Translations under genes and position numbers: made by a program
DNA from: Limisphaera sp049537155
GTDB lineage: Bacteria; Verrucomicrobiota; Verrucomicrobiia; Limisphaerales; Limisphaeraceae
Direction of reading: 5' to 3'
Assembly (NCBI RefSeq): GCF_049537155.1
Contig: NZ_JBMVQZ010000001.1
Coordinates: 434,001-498,000 of the forward strand
Length of the DNA stretch: 64,000 nt
Notes under the pieces: generated by a model
Databases searched by the model: none
What the model saw: the letters and a program-made list of their open reading frames with translations, nothing else
Told to the model about the DNA's origin: nothing
Shown: positions 8,875-18,046 of the stretch, piece after piece
Layout of the letters: each line of letters starts with the position of its first letter
Numbering within the stretch: the first letter of the stretch is position 1

Positions 8875-10908
8875 TCAGGAACCGGCCGCAGGTTCGGGCG
8901 CTGCGACGGGATGGTCGACCGCATCTCTCCGGATCCGGAAGCTCCGCCACTTTTCCAGGGGCAACAGGCCCAGGGCGATGACCGCCAGTTGGGTGGCGTA
9001 GAACAGCAACAACCAGCGGAACGCCGCGTCCATGAATCCATAGGAATGAAGCCCGATGCCCAGCATGTTGGTGCCGAACCAGGAGAAGGCCGTTACCACA
9101 TTGCCGAAGATGGCCATGTTGGCCAGACCCCGTGCACGAATCAGTCCGCCCCACCGCGCATGCAGCATGGCCGCACACCACAACACGATCATCAGGGCGC
9201 CGTTTTCCTTGGGATCCCATCCCCAAAAGCGGCCCCAGGACTGGTCGGCCCAGATTCCTCCCAGGACCGTGCCGGCGAAGCTGAACAGGGTGCCGAAGCA
9301 GATCACGGCGTAGATCATTTTCGCCAGGGCCGCACCCAGGGTGGTCGCCGCCTTGTCGTCCGGACCGAACGGCCGTTGATTGGGTTCCTCCGTCGCCCTG
9401 CCGACCCGCAGCGGATGCGCCAGCAAGGGGGTGAACACCCCCAGCACCACGTACAGGATGCCGAGGAATCCGGCGAAGAACATGGCCGCGTAACCGAGCG
9501 TGATGGTGATGACGTGCGTGGCGAGCCAGAAGTTATTGTCCAGCACGGCCCGCATCATCTCCATGGTGTCGCCACCCAGGGCCAGGTTGTGGGCGATCAA
9601 CAGTGTCACGAACCCCACGAGGGAGGAGGCCGCCACGCCGAGCCCCATCCGATAGGCGCGTTCGACGCCCACCCCGAGCAGGGTGACCGCCCAACCCACG
9701 AAGACCGCCGAGGAATAAAGATTGGTCACGGGCGGGCGCCGCTCCAGCCAGATGCGGTAGGCCAATCCTGCCGTGTGAACCGCCACGGCAAGCACCGCCA
9801 GCAAAAACGCCGACTTGCGCAGACTCTCGCTCCCGGCCGGCCAGGTCTGCACCGTCAGCATGGCCCCGGCGGCCAGCAGAAAGGCGCACAGGTAGATGAT
9901 CATGGCATGCAGGAAGGCCTGGAGCTGGTTGTACCAGAACTCGGCCCGACCCTTGCGGGCCTCGGCCGGGGCGTTGGCGGCCAACCAGTCCCGATACTCG
10001 GCGACGGCACGGTTGAACCGCGCGGCGTCCTGCCGGGCGTAGCCGGCAGCCATCTCTGCCAGCCACCATACCGGTTGCGGCAGTTCACTGCCCGTCAGAC
10101 CCGCTTCGAAGAGCACCTGGCCGAGGTTTCGCCACTGGTCGCGCGGGGCGTCCGGCCCGGGCGGTGGAACCACCCACGGATAGGCCAGTTGCGACATCTG
10201 ATCGAACCGCCGCAGGTATTCCACGTACCGGTCCAGCGCCTGCTGATCGTATTCCTTGCCCGCCTGACGTGCCCGGAGCGCCGCCAGGCCGGGCCGCACG
10301 GCTTCCTGAAACGCCCGCAATTCGGCCGCAAAGTCCTGCGTGCCCACCGGCTGGAGGGTGAATTTGAGCCGTTGATACAGGGCCACGGCGTTGAAGAGTT
10401 TGGCCACCTGGCGCTGATAGGCCGTGCGGGCCTGCGACTCCACGTTCATGGCCTGCCGGCCCTCGGCTTCGATCCGGCCCAGGACCGGCACCAGATCGTT
10501 GAACGCAAAATAATGCAGGCCCGACTTCTCAACCCCTTTGCCGCGGAGGTTGTACTCATCCAGCAACTCCGGATGATGGATGAGAAAGACGGGCCGGGAA
10601 TCAGCCACGTCCGGCCGGGTCATGACCTCCAGGAGCCATTCGGTGGCCCGCAGCTTGGGCGGGTGTTTCCAGAATTCGTAACTCTTTTTCTCGGCCAGGG
10701 GAACGGCGGCTGTGCCGCGGATCTGCATCAGGGAGTTGCGTCCCAGGGAATCGAAGGGCTGGACCCGGCCGTTGGCCAGCACGGGCAATCGGCCGAAGGC
10801 CTGCAGGTGGAACTCGCCCTCGGGACGGGGCAGCAGAATGGCCACGATGTCGGCGGCGAAGACCGCCAACAGCGTCCACGGCAGAAGCTTGAGCAGCCAG
10901 GCTTTCAT
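8875..10908 (-). CDS. ccsA: Cytochrome c biogenesis protein CcsA/ResC, with long periplasmic N-terminal extension
   Basis: This is the haem-handling subunit of the System II cytochrome c synthetase. The protein is about 677 residues with an N-terminal membrane anchor (LLPWTLLAVFAADIVAIL). About 320 mostly soluble residues follow, starting with QAFGRLPVLANGRVQPFDSLGRN. The C-terminal 300 residues hold the multi-helix CcsA domain. The WWD haem motif is visible as WGRFWGWDPKENGALM, and conserved histidines occur in FWLATHVITITLG and MLHARWGG. The start is MKAWLLKLLPW at 10908; its ATG shares the ATGA overlap with the resB stop, so translation is coupled. Proteins of this layout in Bacteroidetes and relatives carry a similar N-terminal extension. 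Confidence 0.93.
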   Translation of the reverse strand: MKAWLLKLLPWTLLAVFAADIVAILLPRPEGEFHLQAFGRLPVLANGRVQPFDSLGRNSLMQIRGTAAVPLAEKKSYEFWKHPPKLRATEWLLEVMTRPDVADSRPVFLIHHPELLDEYNLRGKGVEKSGLHYFAFNDLVPVLGRIEAEGRQAMNVESQARTAYQRQVAKLFNAVALYQRLKFTLQPVGTQDFAAELRAFQEAVRPGLAALRARQAGKEYDQQALDRYVEYLRRFDQMSQLAYPWVVPPPGPDAPRDQWRNLGQVLFEAGLTGSELPQPVWWLAEMAAGYARQDAARFNRAVAEYRDWLAANAPAEARKGRAEFWYNQLQAFLHAMIIYLCAFLLAAGAMLTVQTWPAGSESLRKSAFLLAVLAVAVHTAGLAYRIWLERRPPVTNLYSSAVFVGWAVTLLGVGVERAYRMGLGVAASSLVGFVTLLIAHNLALGGDTMEMMRAVLDNNFWLATHVITITLGYAAMFFAGFLGILYVVLGVFTPLLAHPLRVGRATEEPNQRPFGPDDKAATTLGAALAKMIYAVICFGTLFSFAGTVLGGIWADQSWGRFWGWDPKENGALMIVLWCAAMLHARWGGLIRARGLANMAIFGNVVTAFSWFGTNMLGIGLHSYGFMDAAFRWLLLFYATQLAVIALGLLPLEKWRSFRIRRDAVDHPVAAPEPAAGS

Positions 10909-12050
10909 CGGGACAGACGCTTCGAGAATCGGAACAGGTGGATGCTGAACTGCAGCAGCAGCCCCACGCTCACCAGGGTACAGGCCACGTAGGGCGTCAG
11001 CCAACTCGGGTTACGGACCACCTGCAGGACCGTGCCCTGGTCATCCGGGTCGTAACTGGCCTGGTAATAGGTGTAACCGCCGTAACGCAACGGGTTGTTC
11101 ATATAGATGAGGATTTCCCGTTCGGTGCCGTTGCGTGGATCGGTCAGGAGAATGCGACTGGAAAAATTCTTCGGAATGTCGGTGCCCGGATAACGATCGT
11201 GCCGGAAGTCCAGCAGCCGGATCGTCCACGGCACGTGGATCCGTTGCAGCCGCATGGTGAGGTGGAACGTGCGATTGCCCACGCTGACCGTCTGGGGCTG
11301 GCTGATGTACTCGGAGACCACCCAGGTGCCGAGCGACCCCTCCGCGCCGAGCAACTCGATCACCGCAGCCGGCACGTCGCGTTTGTTCATCTCCGTGACA
11401 TGCGGCAGGGGCTTCAGTTCGATTTGCGGACCGACGCCACGGGTGGCCGGCGGGGGGGTGGTCGAACGCTCCGTGCGTTGCGCGATCATGGCGTTCGGGT
11501 GAAAACGCAGGATGCGGACCCGGAACGGAAGGTCGGGCACGACGACCTCTCCCTGACGCTGGAGCACCCGGTGGGGAATCGCCACCACGCGTTCCCGGGC
11601 GGGATCGGTGGCCTCGGTGATGGCCAGTTCCACGTGCCGGTCCATTTCCGAATAGTTCTTGGCCTCGCCCTCGCGGAGGTGAAGCGTGCTCTCGACCGAC
11701 AGCAGGTCGGTGGCGAACTGGCCGATCAACAGCAGAACCAGTCCGGCGTGGATGAGCACGATCCCGCTTTTGCGCCAGTCGGGACGGAAATAGCGCCAGT
11801 GGGCCGCCACCAGGTTGATCAACATCAAACTGCCCAGCAGGTAGCCGCCCGGAAACACGGGAATGCGCCATGACGCGCCCGGCGGTCCCCAGTAAACGAA
11901 GAAACTGCGGAAGAACTCATGCTGCGCCCGGTACAGACCCATCGTAACCTGGCCCAAGGTGCCGATGAACACCAGCACCATGGCCAGGATCAACAGGGCC
12001 ACCGTCAGCCGCAACGAGCTGAAAAACCGAAAAAGACGTTCAAGCGGCAT
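10905..12050 (-). CDS. resB: ResB-like cytochrome c biogenesis protein
   Basis: ResB is the membrane partner of CcsA in System II cytochrome c maturation. The predicted protein is 381 residues, beginning MPLERLFRFFSSLRLTV. Hydrophobic segments lie near residues 15-40, 75-95 and 105-125, and a last one near the C-terminus (VACTLVSVGLLLQFSIHLF). Between them is a periplasmic beta-rich domain with YYQASYDPDDQG near its end, a typical ResB stretch. The stop codon overlaps the ccsA start by 4 bp. An exported lipoprotein gene ends 8 bp upstream on the same strand, so all three genes are likely on one transcript. Confidence 0.9.
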   Translation of the reverse strand: MPLERLFRFFSSLRLTVALLILAMVLVFIGTLGQVTMGLYRAQHEFFRSFFVYWGPPGASWRIPVFPGGYLLGSLMLINLVAAHWRYFRPDWRKSGIVLIHAGLVLLLIGQFATDLLSVESTLHLREGEAKNYSEMDRHVELAITEATDPARERVVAIPHRVLQRQGEVVVPDLPFRVRILRFHPNAMIAQRTERSTTPPPATRGVGPQIELKPLPHVTEMNKRDVPAAVIELLGAEGSLGTWVVSEYISQPQTVSVGNRTFHLTMRLQRIHVPWTIRLLDFRHDRYPGTDIPKNFSSRILLTDPRNGTEREILIYMNNPLRYGGYTYYQASYDPDDQGTVLQVVRNPSWLTPYVACTLVSVGLLLQFSIHLFRFSKRLSR

Positions 12051-12058
12051 GGCCGGGA

Positions 12059-13198
12059 TCAGTAACGGGCCGACCGGACAAACCCGAGGAAAGCCTCCCT
12101 CTGCGCCTTCACAGCCTCCGGCGGCCCGGTGAGTTTGTAAAACCACGTTCGATCGCCCAGCGGGACCATGACACCCACGACGTGCGCGGGTGCGCCCTTG
12201 CGAACATCCGTCCCTGCCAGTTCGATCTGCATCCCCTGGCTGCCTGCCAGTTGGACGGAGACCGTCTGCTGTCGAATCTCATCGGCGCCTGCCTCCCCAA
12301 GGCCGAGCTGCCGCCGCCACCGGTTGACATTGGCGATCCAACCGCCGCCTTCACCGGCCGACTGGCTGATGTTGATCTCGACCTGTTGGTCGCCCTCGCC
12401 GGCCACGAATTTGGCCGCCAGGAACTGGCCGGGCGGCGCAGGCTGCCAACCCGACGGGACCTCCCACGAGGGCAGCCCGCCGCCGGCCCCTCCTTCCGCA
12501 ACGGCTCCGGCCTCGCTTTCCGGCACAAACTTCACCGATCCGAGCCAGTTCAGGAACGCCCTCTTCTGGCTGCCGACGAACTCGTCCGGTCCCGTCATCT
12601 TGAAGAACCAGGCCACGTCGCCGACGTCCACCATGGCGCCCAGGATGCGGATCTTCCGGCTTTCCCCCGGGGGCGGCTCGGCCGTCGTCAGCTCGAACAG
12701 ACGGCCCTCGTGACCGTCCACGGTCACGGGCGTGGCGGCGCGGGTCATTTCCTCGGCCGACCCCTCGGGCAGACCGAGCTGCTGGCGCCAGAGGTTCCAC
12801 ATCTCCAGCGTCCGGCCGGTCAGACCGCGCAACGGAATGACGCCGAGATCGGCGTGTTCCGCATGAGGATCGCCGACGATGAAGCTGGCCGCCCGCATGG
12901 CGCTGGCGGGTTGCTCCGTCCAACCGTCGGGCACCGTGTACTCAATCCGCGGCTTGGAACCGGCCAGATCGCCGTGCGGATGTCCGGCCATGCCGGGGGC
13001 AGCGCCCGCAGCCGTCCCTCCATGTGGTGAAGTGACCGCTGAAGCGGGACTCTCGGGCGATTTGGCGACCTCGTAGACCTTCACCTCTTCGCGCCGGCAG
13101 CCGGCGCCCAGGAGCACACCCAATCCCAGAGCCACCCAGGCGAAAGGGATGAGCCGCCGGCCGCCGGCTCCAACCGTGTTCATGGTATGCATCTTCAT
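12059..13198 (-). CDS. Lipoprotein with two tandem copies of one domain, linked to cytochrome c maturation genes
   Basis: This is a predicted lipoprotein of 379 residues with a lipobox LLGAGC (cysteine 34). The mature part has two similar halves. The first runs from about residue 88 to 228 and contains GWTEQPASAMRAASFIVG, WRQQLGLPEGSAEEM and WFFKMTGPDEFVGSQKRAFLNWL. The second runs from about 245 to the end with GWQPAPPGQFLAAKFVAG, WRRQLGLGEAGADEI and WFYKLTGPPEAVKAQREAFLGFV. I do not recognise a named family. The position 8 bp upstream of resB suggests a role in cytochrome c assembly or the envelope around it. The start MKMHTMN at 13198 is chosen because it directly precedes the signal peptide; sequence further upstream overlaps the rho terminator. 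Confidence 0.8.
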   Translation of the reverse strand: MKMHTMNTVGAGGRRLIPFAWVALGLGVLLGAGCRREEVKVYEVAKSPESPASAVTSPHGGTAAGAAPGMAGHPHGDLAGSKPRIEYTVPDGWTEQPASAMRAASFIVGDPHAEHADLGVIPLRGLTGRTLEMWNLWRQQLGLPEGSAEEMTRAATPVTVDGHEGRLFELTTAEPPPGESRKIRILGAMVDVGDVAWFFKMTGPDEFVGSQKRAFLNWLGSVKFVPESEAGAVAEGGAGGGLPSWEVPSGWQPAPPGQFLAAKFVAGEGDQQVEINISQSAGEGGGWIANVNRWRRQLGLGEAGADEIRQQTVSVQLAGSQGMQIELAGTDVRKGAPAHVVGVMVPLGDRTWFYKLTGPPEAVKAQREAFLGFVRSARY

Positions 13199-13280
13199 TG
13201 CACCGCGTGAATCAGTAGACCTGAACTGTGGACCGGGCAAGACCTGCCGGTTCCCATTTTGAGTTTTCTTGATCCAGGAC

Positions 13281-13317
13281 AAAAAAGGCCGGGCGAACCA
13301 ACCCGGATCGCCCGGCC
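13281..13317 (-). terminator. Intrinsic terminator downstream of rho
   Basis: On the minus strand, GGCCGGGCGA (13308-13317) pairs perfectly with TCGCCCGGCC (13287-13296) around an 11-base loop and is followed by TTTTTT (13281-13286). It lies 37 bp past the rho stop codon and ahead of the next gene on the strand, so it ends the rho transcript without needing Rho itself. Confidence 0.9.
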
Positions 13318-13353
13318 GAAACGAGCCGCGGACAGGATGACCAACCCGGTGCA

Positions 13354-15090
13354 TCAGCGCACGTCCAGGCTCAGCAGGAACTCCACGTTGGTCTTGTACT
13401 GCTTGAGCTTGTTGAGCAACAGCTCCATGGCCTCCACGGGCGGCACGCCGGTGAGGGCCCGGCGCAGCAGGACGATGCGCGCGTACTCGTCCGGGTGATA
13501 GAGGAGCTCTTCCTTCCGCGTGCCGGAGCGTTCGATGTTGATGGAGGGGAAGATCCGCCGGTCCACCAACGCGCGGTCAAGATGAACCTCCATGTTGCCG
13601 GTGCCCTTGAACTCCTCGAAGATCACCTCGTCCATTCGGCTGCCGGTGTCAATCAGGGCGGTGGCCATGATGGTGAGCGAACCGCCCTCCTCGATGTTGC
13701 GCGCCGCACCGAAAAACCGCTTGGGTTTGTGGAGGGCGTTGGCGTCCACACCACCGGACAGGATCTTGCCGGAGTGCGGCTGGATCGTGTTGTAGGCGCG
13801 GGCCAGCCGCGTGATCGAGTCCAACAGGATGACCACGTCCTTTTTCCGCTCCACCATGCGCTTGGCCTTCTCGAGCACCATTTCAGCGACCTGAACGTGC
13901 CGCTCCGGCGGCTCATCGAAGGTGGAGCTGATGACCTCGGCCCCCCGACAGGTTCGTTCCATGTCGGTGACCTCCTCGGGCCGTTCGTCAATCAGAAGGA
14001 TGAAGAGATAGACCTCCGGGTTGTTCTTGAGGATGGCGTTGGCCAGTTTCTGCATGAGCACCGTTTTCCCGGTGCGCGGCGGGGCCACAATCAGCCCGCG
14101 TGTCCCCTTGCCGATGGGGCAGACGAGATCCAGCACCCGCGTGCTCAACTCGTCCGGTTCGGTTTCCAGAATGAACCGCTGCGTGGGGAACAGCGGGGTG
14201 AGATTGTCGAAATGCGTTCGTTCCTTGGCCTTTTCCGGGTCCTCGCCATCAATGGCCTCGACCTTCAGCAGGGCAAAGAACCGTTCCTTTTCCTTGGGCG
14301 GCCGGATCTGGCCGGCCACACGATTGCCGGTCTGGAGATTGAAACGCCGGATCTGGGAAGGCGAGACGTACACGTCCTCCGGACACGGCAGGTAATTGAA
14401 GCTCTGGGAGCGGAGGAAACCGAATCCTTCGGGCAGGATCTCGAGCACGCCCTCCGAAAACATCACACCGGCCCGTTCGGCGTTTTTCTGCAGGATCTGG
14501 AAGATGATCTCGTGCTTCCGCATCGTGCCGTAGTTCTCCACCCCCAGCTCGCGGGCCATTTGATTGAGTTCGTTCATGGACATGGCCTGGAGCTTGGCGA
14601 TGTTGATGGACTCGGCGATGCGGTCGCGCTGCCGGCCGGTGGCAGACTCGGATTCCGCGCGCCGGCCGGCCAGGGCCTGCTGTCGCTCCTCTTCGGCCTG
14701 TTCGCGCGCAGCCGCCTCAGCGGCAGCCTGTTTCACCGCCTCGGCCGTGGGCGTCTCCATGGAGGGCGACCATTCGACCACGCCGGTCTCGGCCGGTTCG
14801 GGCGCGACTCCGGCGGGCTCGTCCGGTACCGTCTCGGCCGGGGCCGCATCCGCAGGGGCGGGCGCAGCCTCGCGGTTCTGACGCCGGCGCCGCCCGCGGC
14901 GGCGGGACGAACCCTCCGGCTCGTGGTCGCCCGCACCTCCGGGCGTCCACTCCCCGCGCTCCGTCTCGGACGAACCCGTGGAACCGGGTGATTCGCCGGC
15001 CGACCCCTCCCGGCCTTCCAGAGGCAGCTGACCGGACTCGTGTTCTTCGGTTTGACGCCTGGTGGATCGTTTGCTCGTGACTCGTGGCAT
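13354..15090 (-). CDS. rho: Transcription termination factor Rho with extended charged N-terminus
   Basis: Rho is the hexameric RNA helicase that ends transcription at unstructured C-rich sites. The protein is 578 residues against about 420 in E. coli. The extra N-terminal 160 residues are disordered and charged, with a basic patch SSRRRGRRRRQNRE and a long Ala/Glu stretch. The Rho N-terminal helices start near SINIAKLQAMSMNELNQMA. The RNA-binding cold-shock fold includes EGFGFLRSQSFNYLPCPEDVYVS. Walker A is GLIVAPPRTGKTVLM, Walker B is VVILLDSITRLARAYN, and the secondary RNA-binding loop region is visible in PKRFFGAARNIEEGGSLTI. Such basic or acidic insertions are known in high-GC bacteria. 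The gene ends 37 bp before an intrinsic terminator. Confidence 0.98.
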   Translation of the reverse strand: MPRVTSKRSTRRQTEEHESGQLPLEGREGSAGESPGSTGSSETERGEWTPGGAGDHEPEGSSRRRGRRRRQNREAAPAPADAAPAETVPDEPAGVAPEPAETGVVEWSPSMETPTAEAVKQAAAEAAAREQAEEERQQALAGRRAESESATGRQRDRIAESINIAKLQAMSMNELNQMARELGVENYGTMRKHEIIFQILQKNAERAGVMFSEGVLEILPEGFGFLRSQSFNYLPCPEDVYVSPSQIRRFNLQTGNRVAGQIRPPKEKERFFALLKVEAIDGEDPEKAKERTHFDNLTPLFPTQRFILETEPDELSTRVLDLVCPIGKGTRGLIVAPPRTGKTVLMQKLANAILKNNPEVYLFILLIDERPEEVTDMERTCRGAEVISSTFDEPPERHVQVAEMVLEKAKRMVERKKDVVILLDSITRLARAYNTIQPHSGKILSGGVDANALHKPKRFFGAARNIEEGGSLTIMATALIDTGSRMDEVIFEEFKGTGNMEVHLDRALVDRRIFPSINIERSGTRKEELLYHPDEYARIVLLRRALTGVPPVEAMELLLNKLKQYKTNVEFLLSLDVR

Positions 15091-15281
15091 AAAGGTGTTT
15101 CAAGTGCCGCTGCGCAATCCTCCTCCCCAGTCCCGCAGACATTCCGGATTACCCGATTGGACCGACGTTTGATGCTCCGGGTTCAATCTTGGGAGCCATC
15201 GGTTACCGGGGCCGGCGTGTTGCTGCAAGAGTTCGGGTTGCTGTTTGCGGCAAGAGGTCTTGCAGTGATTACGCAGGCATC

Positions 15282-15309
15282 AGGATGACTCAAGACGCGG
15301 CTTTGTCAA
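15282..15309 (-). promoter_or_regulatory. Possible sigma-70-type promoter for rho
   Basis: On the minus strand TTGACA (15304-15309) is a perfect -35 hexamer. CATCCT (15282-15287) lies 16 bp downstream and matches the -10 consensus at only 3 of 6 positions. The leader to the rho start would be about 180 bases, long enough for Rho autoregulation. The remainder of the 298-bp gap between rho and the TPR gene holds no gene that I can see. Confidence 0.3.
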
Positions 15310-15388
15310 GGGGACAAAAGCGAGGAATCCACCTGCGCCCGCGGGCAGCCCAAACCGCAAAGCGGTGCAGGCGCCGGGTGGGACCGGC

Positions 15389-18046
15389 TCAACCGGTTGA
15401 AGAATCGCCGGCAGCCAGGCGTTCGCGCACCCGTTCCATGCGCTTTTCCAAGCCCGGCTGCAAGGGAGGCAGCAGGTCGCGCAAGCGCTCGTAGATCCGC
15501 AGGGCCTGGCGCCATTCTCCCAGGAGCTCGGCCACCCGGGCGGCTTCGAGTCCGGCCCGGCGTGTCCAGAAGGGGTCGGGCGATTCGCCCGGGCGAAGGG
15601 GCCGCCCGTACAGCACGTCAACGTACCGGTCCAACGCCGCACGAAGGAGGGTGTCGCGCTCCGAATCGGAGGTGACCGCGGCCAGCCGCTCGTTCACCAG
15701 GCCCAGGCCCACCCAGGCCTGACAGCGCGTCGGCACATCGGATGCCGGCAGGGAGAGCGCCTGTTGAAACGCGTTGCTGGCGGTGGCGTAGTGGGCCGGA
15801 TCGCGCGTGGCCAGCTGAAGATAACACTCGCCGATTTCACCCCAGGCGCGTGCGGCGGCGGTGTTGGTGGGGTTGAAGTCCAGCACCTTGGCAAAGATCC
15901 GCGCCGCCTCCTCGAAGTTGGCCAGGGGCGCGTTGGTGTCTGCCGGAGGCAGGCGCCGCACCGCGTCGCCGTAGGCAAACAGGGCCTGTACCTTCAATGG
16001 GATCGGACATCGCAGGTCGCTGGTGAGGTTGGTGAAATAGCCGATCGCGTCCGACCAGGCCTGTCGGGCCATGGCCACCCGACCGGCCATCATGCGGGCT
16101 TCGTAGGCCAGAGGGTGATTGCTCCAGACGGTGGCCAGGAGCTGGTATTGCCTCTCGGCCTCGACAAACGCCGCCGGTCCGAGCGCGTAGTAGTAATCGG
16201 CCACCCACCACTGCGCGCGGGCGGCCAATGGCTGGTTGGTGTAGAGGGCCACAAAATTCGTGAAAACCTGAAGGGCCGCGGCATCCTCGCCCAATCGGGC
16301 CAGGGCCCATCCGAGCGCAAATTCGACTTGAGGACGGAGTTCATGCCGGGGGAACTGCTCCAGCCAACGGCGATGGACTTCCACCGCCGCTTGCCAGTTC
16401 CCTTCCAGCTCGTAGGTCCGGGCCACGGCAAGCTGGAGATCCGCCTTTTTGGGTGTGTCCGGAAACTTCTCGAGCACACGGGTGAAGATCTCGCGCGCGG
16501 CGCGCGGGTTGCCGTGTCGGGCCAAGCCCTGGCCCTGCAGGGTCAGGGCCGTCTCGGTGAGGTAACTGCCGGGAAACTCGCTCAGGATGCGGCTGACGGC
16601 CTGGTCGGCAGCAGCCAGATCGCCCACTTCCACGGCTGAACGGACGATTTGGTAAAGGGCCGGTTCACACAACTGGGTCCGCACCTGGGAATCTTTCTCC
16701 GCCAGCGCGGTCACCTCGCGATAATGCCGGATGGCCTCCTGGTACCGGCCCTGTCGAAATTTCACGTCGCCCAACTTGAAATGGGCGGCCGCACGCGCGG
16801 GCCCTTCGGGCAGGCCCGCCGCGGCTTTTTCGAAGGCCGCGGCCGCACCGGCCCAATCGCCGGCCAGCCACAGGCACCAGCCCCGGTCCAGTTCGACCCT
16901 CGCGCGATACGGACTGTCCGGGAAACGGTCGAGCACGCTCTCGAAGCGCCCACGTGCCCGGGCCAGCAGATTGGTGGCAACGCCCCCCTGCCCTTCCTCG
17001 GCCGCGCGCAGGCACTGCTCCAATTCCAGCTCGCCGAGCAGCACCATCACCAGATCGGTGATCGGGCTGTTGGTCTGGACCTGCAGAAAGGTCTCCATGG
17101 CCGGGGTCGCCTCGGCGGCCCGATCGGCCGCCAGCGCCAGCCGGCCGAGCCGGACCGCGCTTTCCGACTGCACCTCCGGTGGCACGTTGGTGGCCAGGTT
17201 GAGCCGGTACAAAGCAAGCGCCCCTGCCGCGTCACCCGCAGCCTCCAGGACCGCGGCATGGGTCAGCCGGGCCCGTCCCTCCCAGATCGGCGCGCCCATG
17301 GAGCGGGCCAGTCCGACAAGGTTGGTCGTCAGCGGCAGGGCTTCGCTCACGCGGTTCAAGGACTGCAGGACCTGGATCTCCAGCCAGAGCCGGCGAAAGG
17401 CCAGCGGCGCCGGCAATTGGACGCGACTGGCGTCTTGCAGGATCGCCAGCGCCACTTCACCCTGACCGGTGCGCCACACGGCCTCGGCCCGGAGCAAATG
17501 ACCGCGCACGGCGGCGTCGCTGTCCGGTTTTTCCCGCGCGAGCTTTTGGAACACGCCCTTCTCGTCGCCCAAAAGTTCGGCCGCACGCTCCCAGCGGCCC
17601 TGTGCGGCCAGGGCCGCCGCCTCGTTCACCGAAGCCTCCAAACGCAGGGACGAATCGGGAAAGCGCTCCAACAATTCCCGGAACCGCTTGGCGGCTGCCT
17701 CGGGCCGGCCCCGCCGTTGTTCGGCCTCGCCCAGCCAGAACACGAACGCGTCGGCCATCGAGCCGGCGCGCGATTGTTCGGTTTCCAGCAGCTCCACCGC
17801 CTCCCCTGCCCGTCCCAACTGCAGCAACGCCTGGGCGCGCAGCAGCACGGCCAGCGGGCGGCGGTTCGAGTCCGGGTAGCTCTGAATGAACCGACCCAGC
17901 TCCTTCTCAGCCCGTGCCCACAGCTCGTCTTCGAAGGCCCGTGCCGCGGCATTGTAGTCTGCATCCTCGTTCTGCGCGGCCGGTAGCGCCGGGCAAAAGG
18001 CCAGGAACAGCGCCGGCAGCCACCACAATCTGCGTTTGACACCCAC
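15389..18046 (-). CDS. Exported tetratricopeptide-repeat protein (CpoB/YbgF- and BamD-like repeats)
   Basis: This protein of 885 residues begins with a clear signal peptide (MGVKRRLWWLPALFLAFCPALPA). The rest is almost entirely TPR helices, with repeated phrases of the form FxxVLxxFPDSPYxxxA, for example ESVLDRFPDSPYRARVELD, SRILSEFPGSYLTETAL and TRVLEKFPDTPKKADLQLA. Such repeats occur in periplasmic proteins that organise cell-wall or outer-membrane machinery (CpoB, BamD). This protein is several times longer and carries no other domain, so it is probably a periplasmic scaffold. It reads towards rho but is separated by about 300 bp. Confidence 0.85.
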   Translation of the reverse strand: MGVKRRLWWLPALFLAFCPALPAAQNEDADYNAAARAFEDELWARAEKELGRFIQSYPDSNRRPLAVLLRAQALLQLGRAGEAVELLETEQSRAGSMADAFVFWLGEAEQRRGRPEAAAKRFRELLERFPDSSLRLEASVNEAAALAAQGRWERAAELLGDEKGVFQKLAREKPDSDAAVRGHLLRAEAVWRTGQGEVALAILQDASRVQLPAPLAFRRLWLEIQVLQSLNRVSEALPLTTNLVGLARSMGAPIWEGRARLTHAAVLEAAGDAAGALALYRLNLATNVPPEVQSESAVRLGRLALAADRAAEATPAMETFLQVQTNSPITDLVMVLLGELELEQCLRAAEEGQGGVATNLLARARGRFESVLDRFPDSPYRARVELDRGWCLWLAGDWAGAAAAFEKAAAGLPEGPARAAAHFKLGDVKFRQGRYQEAIRHYREVTALAEKDSQVRTQLCEPALYQIVRSAVEVGDLAAADQAVSRILSEFPGSYLTETALTLQGQGLARHGNPRAAREIFTRVLEKFPDTPKKADLQLAVARTYELEGNWQAAVEVHRRWLEQFPRHELRPQVEFALGWALARLGEDAAALQVFTNFVALYTNQPLAARAQWWVADYYYALGPAAFVEAERQYQLLATVWSNHPLAYEARMMAGRVAMARQAWSDAIGYFTNLTSDLRCPIPLKVQALFAYGDAVRRLPPADTNAPLANFEEAARIFAKVLDFNPTNTAAARAWGEIGECYLQLATRDPAHYATASNAFQQALSLPASDVPTRCQAWVGLGLVNERLAAVTSDSERDTLLRAALDRYVDVLYGRPLRPGESPDPFWTRRAGLEAARVAELLGEWRQALRIYERLRDLLPPLQPGLEKRMERVRERLAAGDSSTG

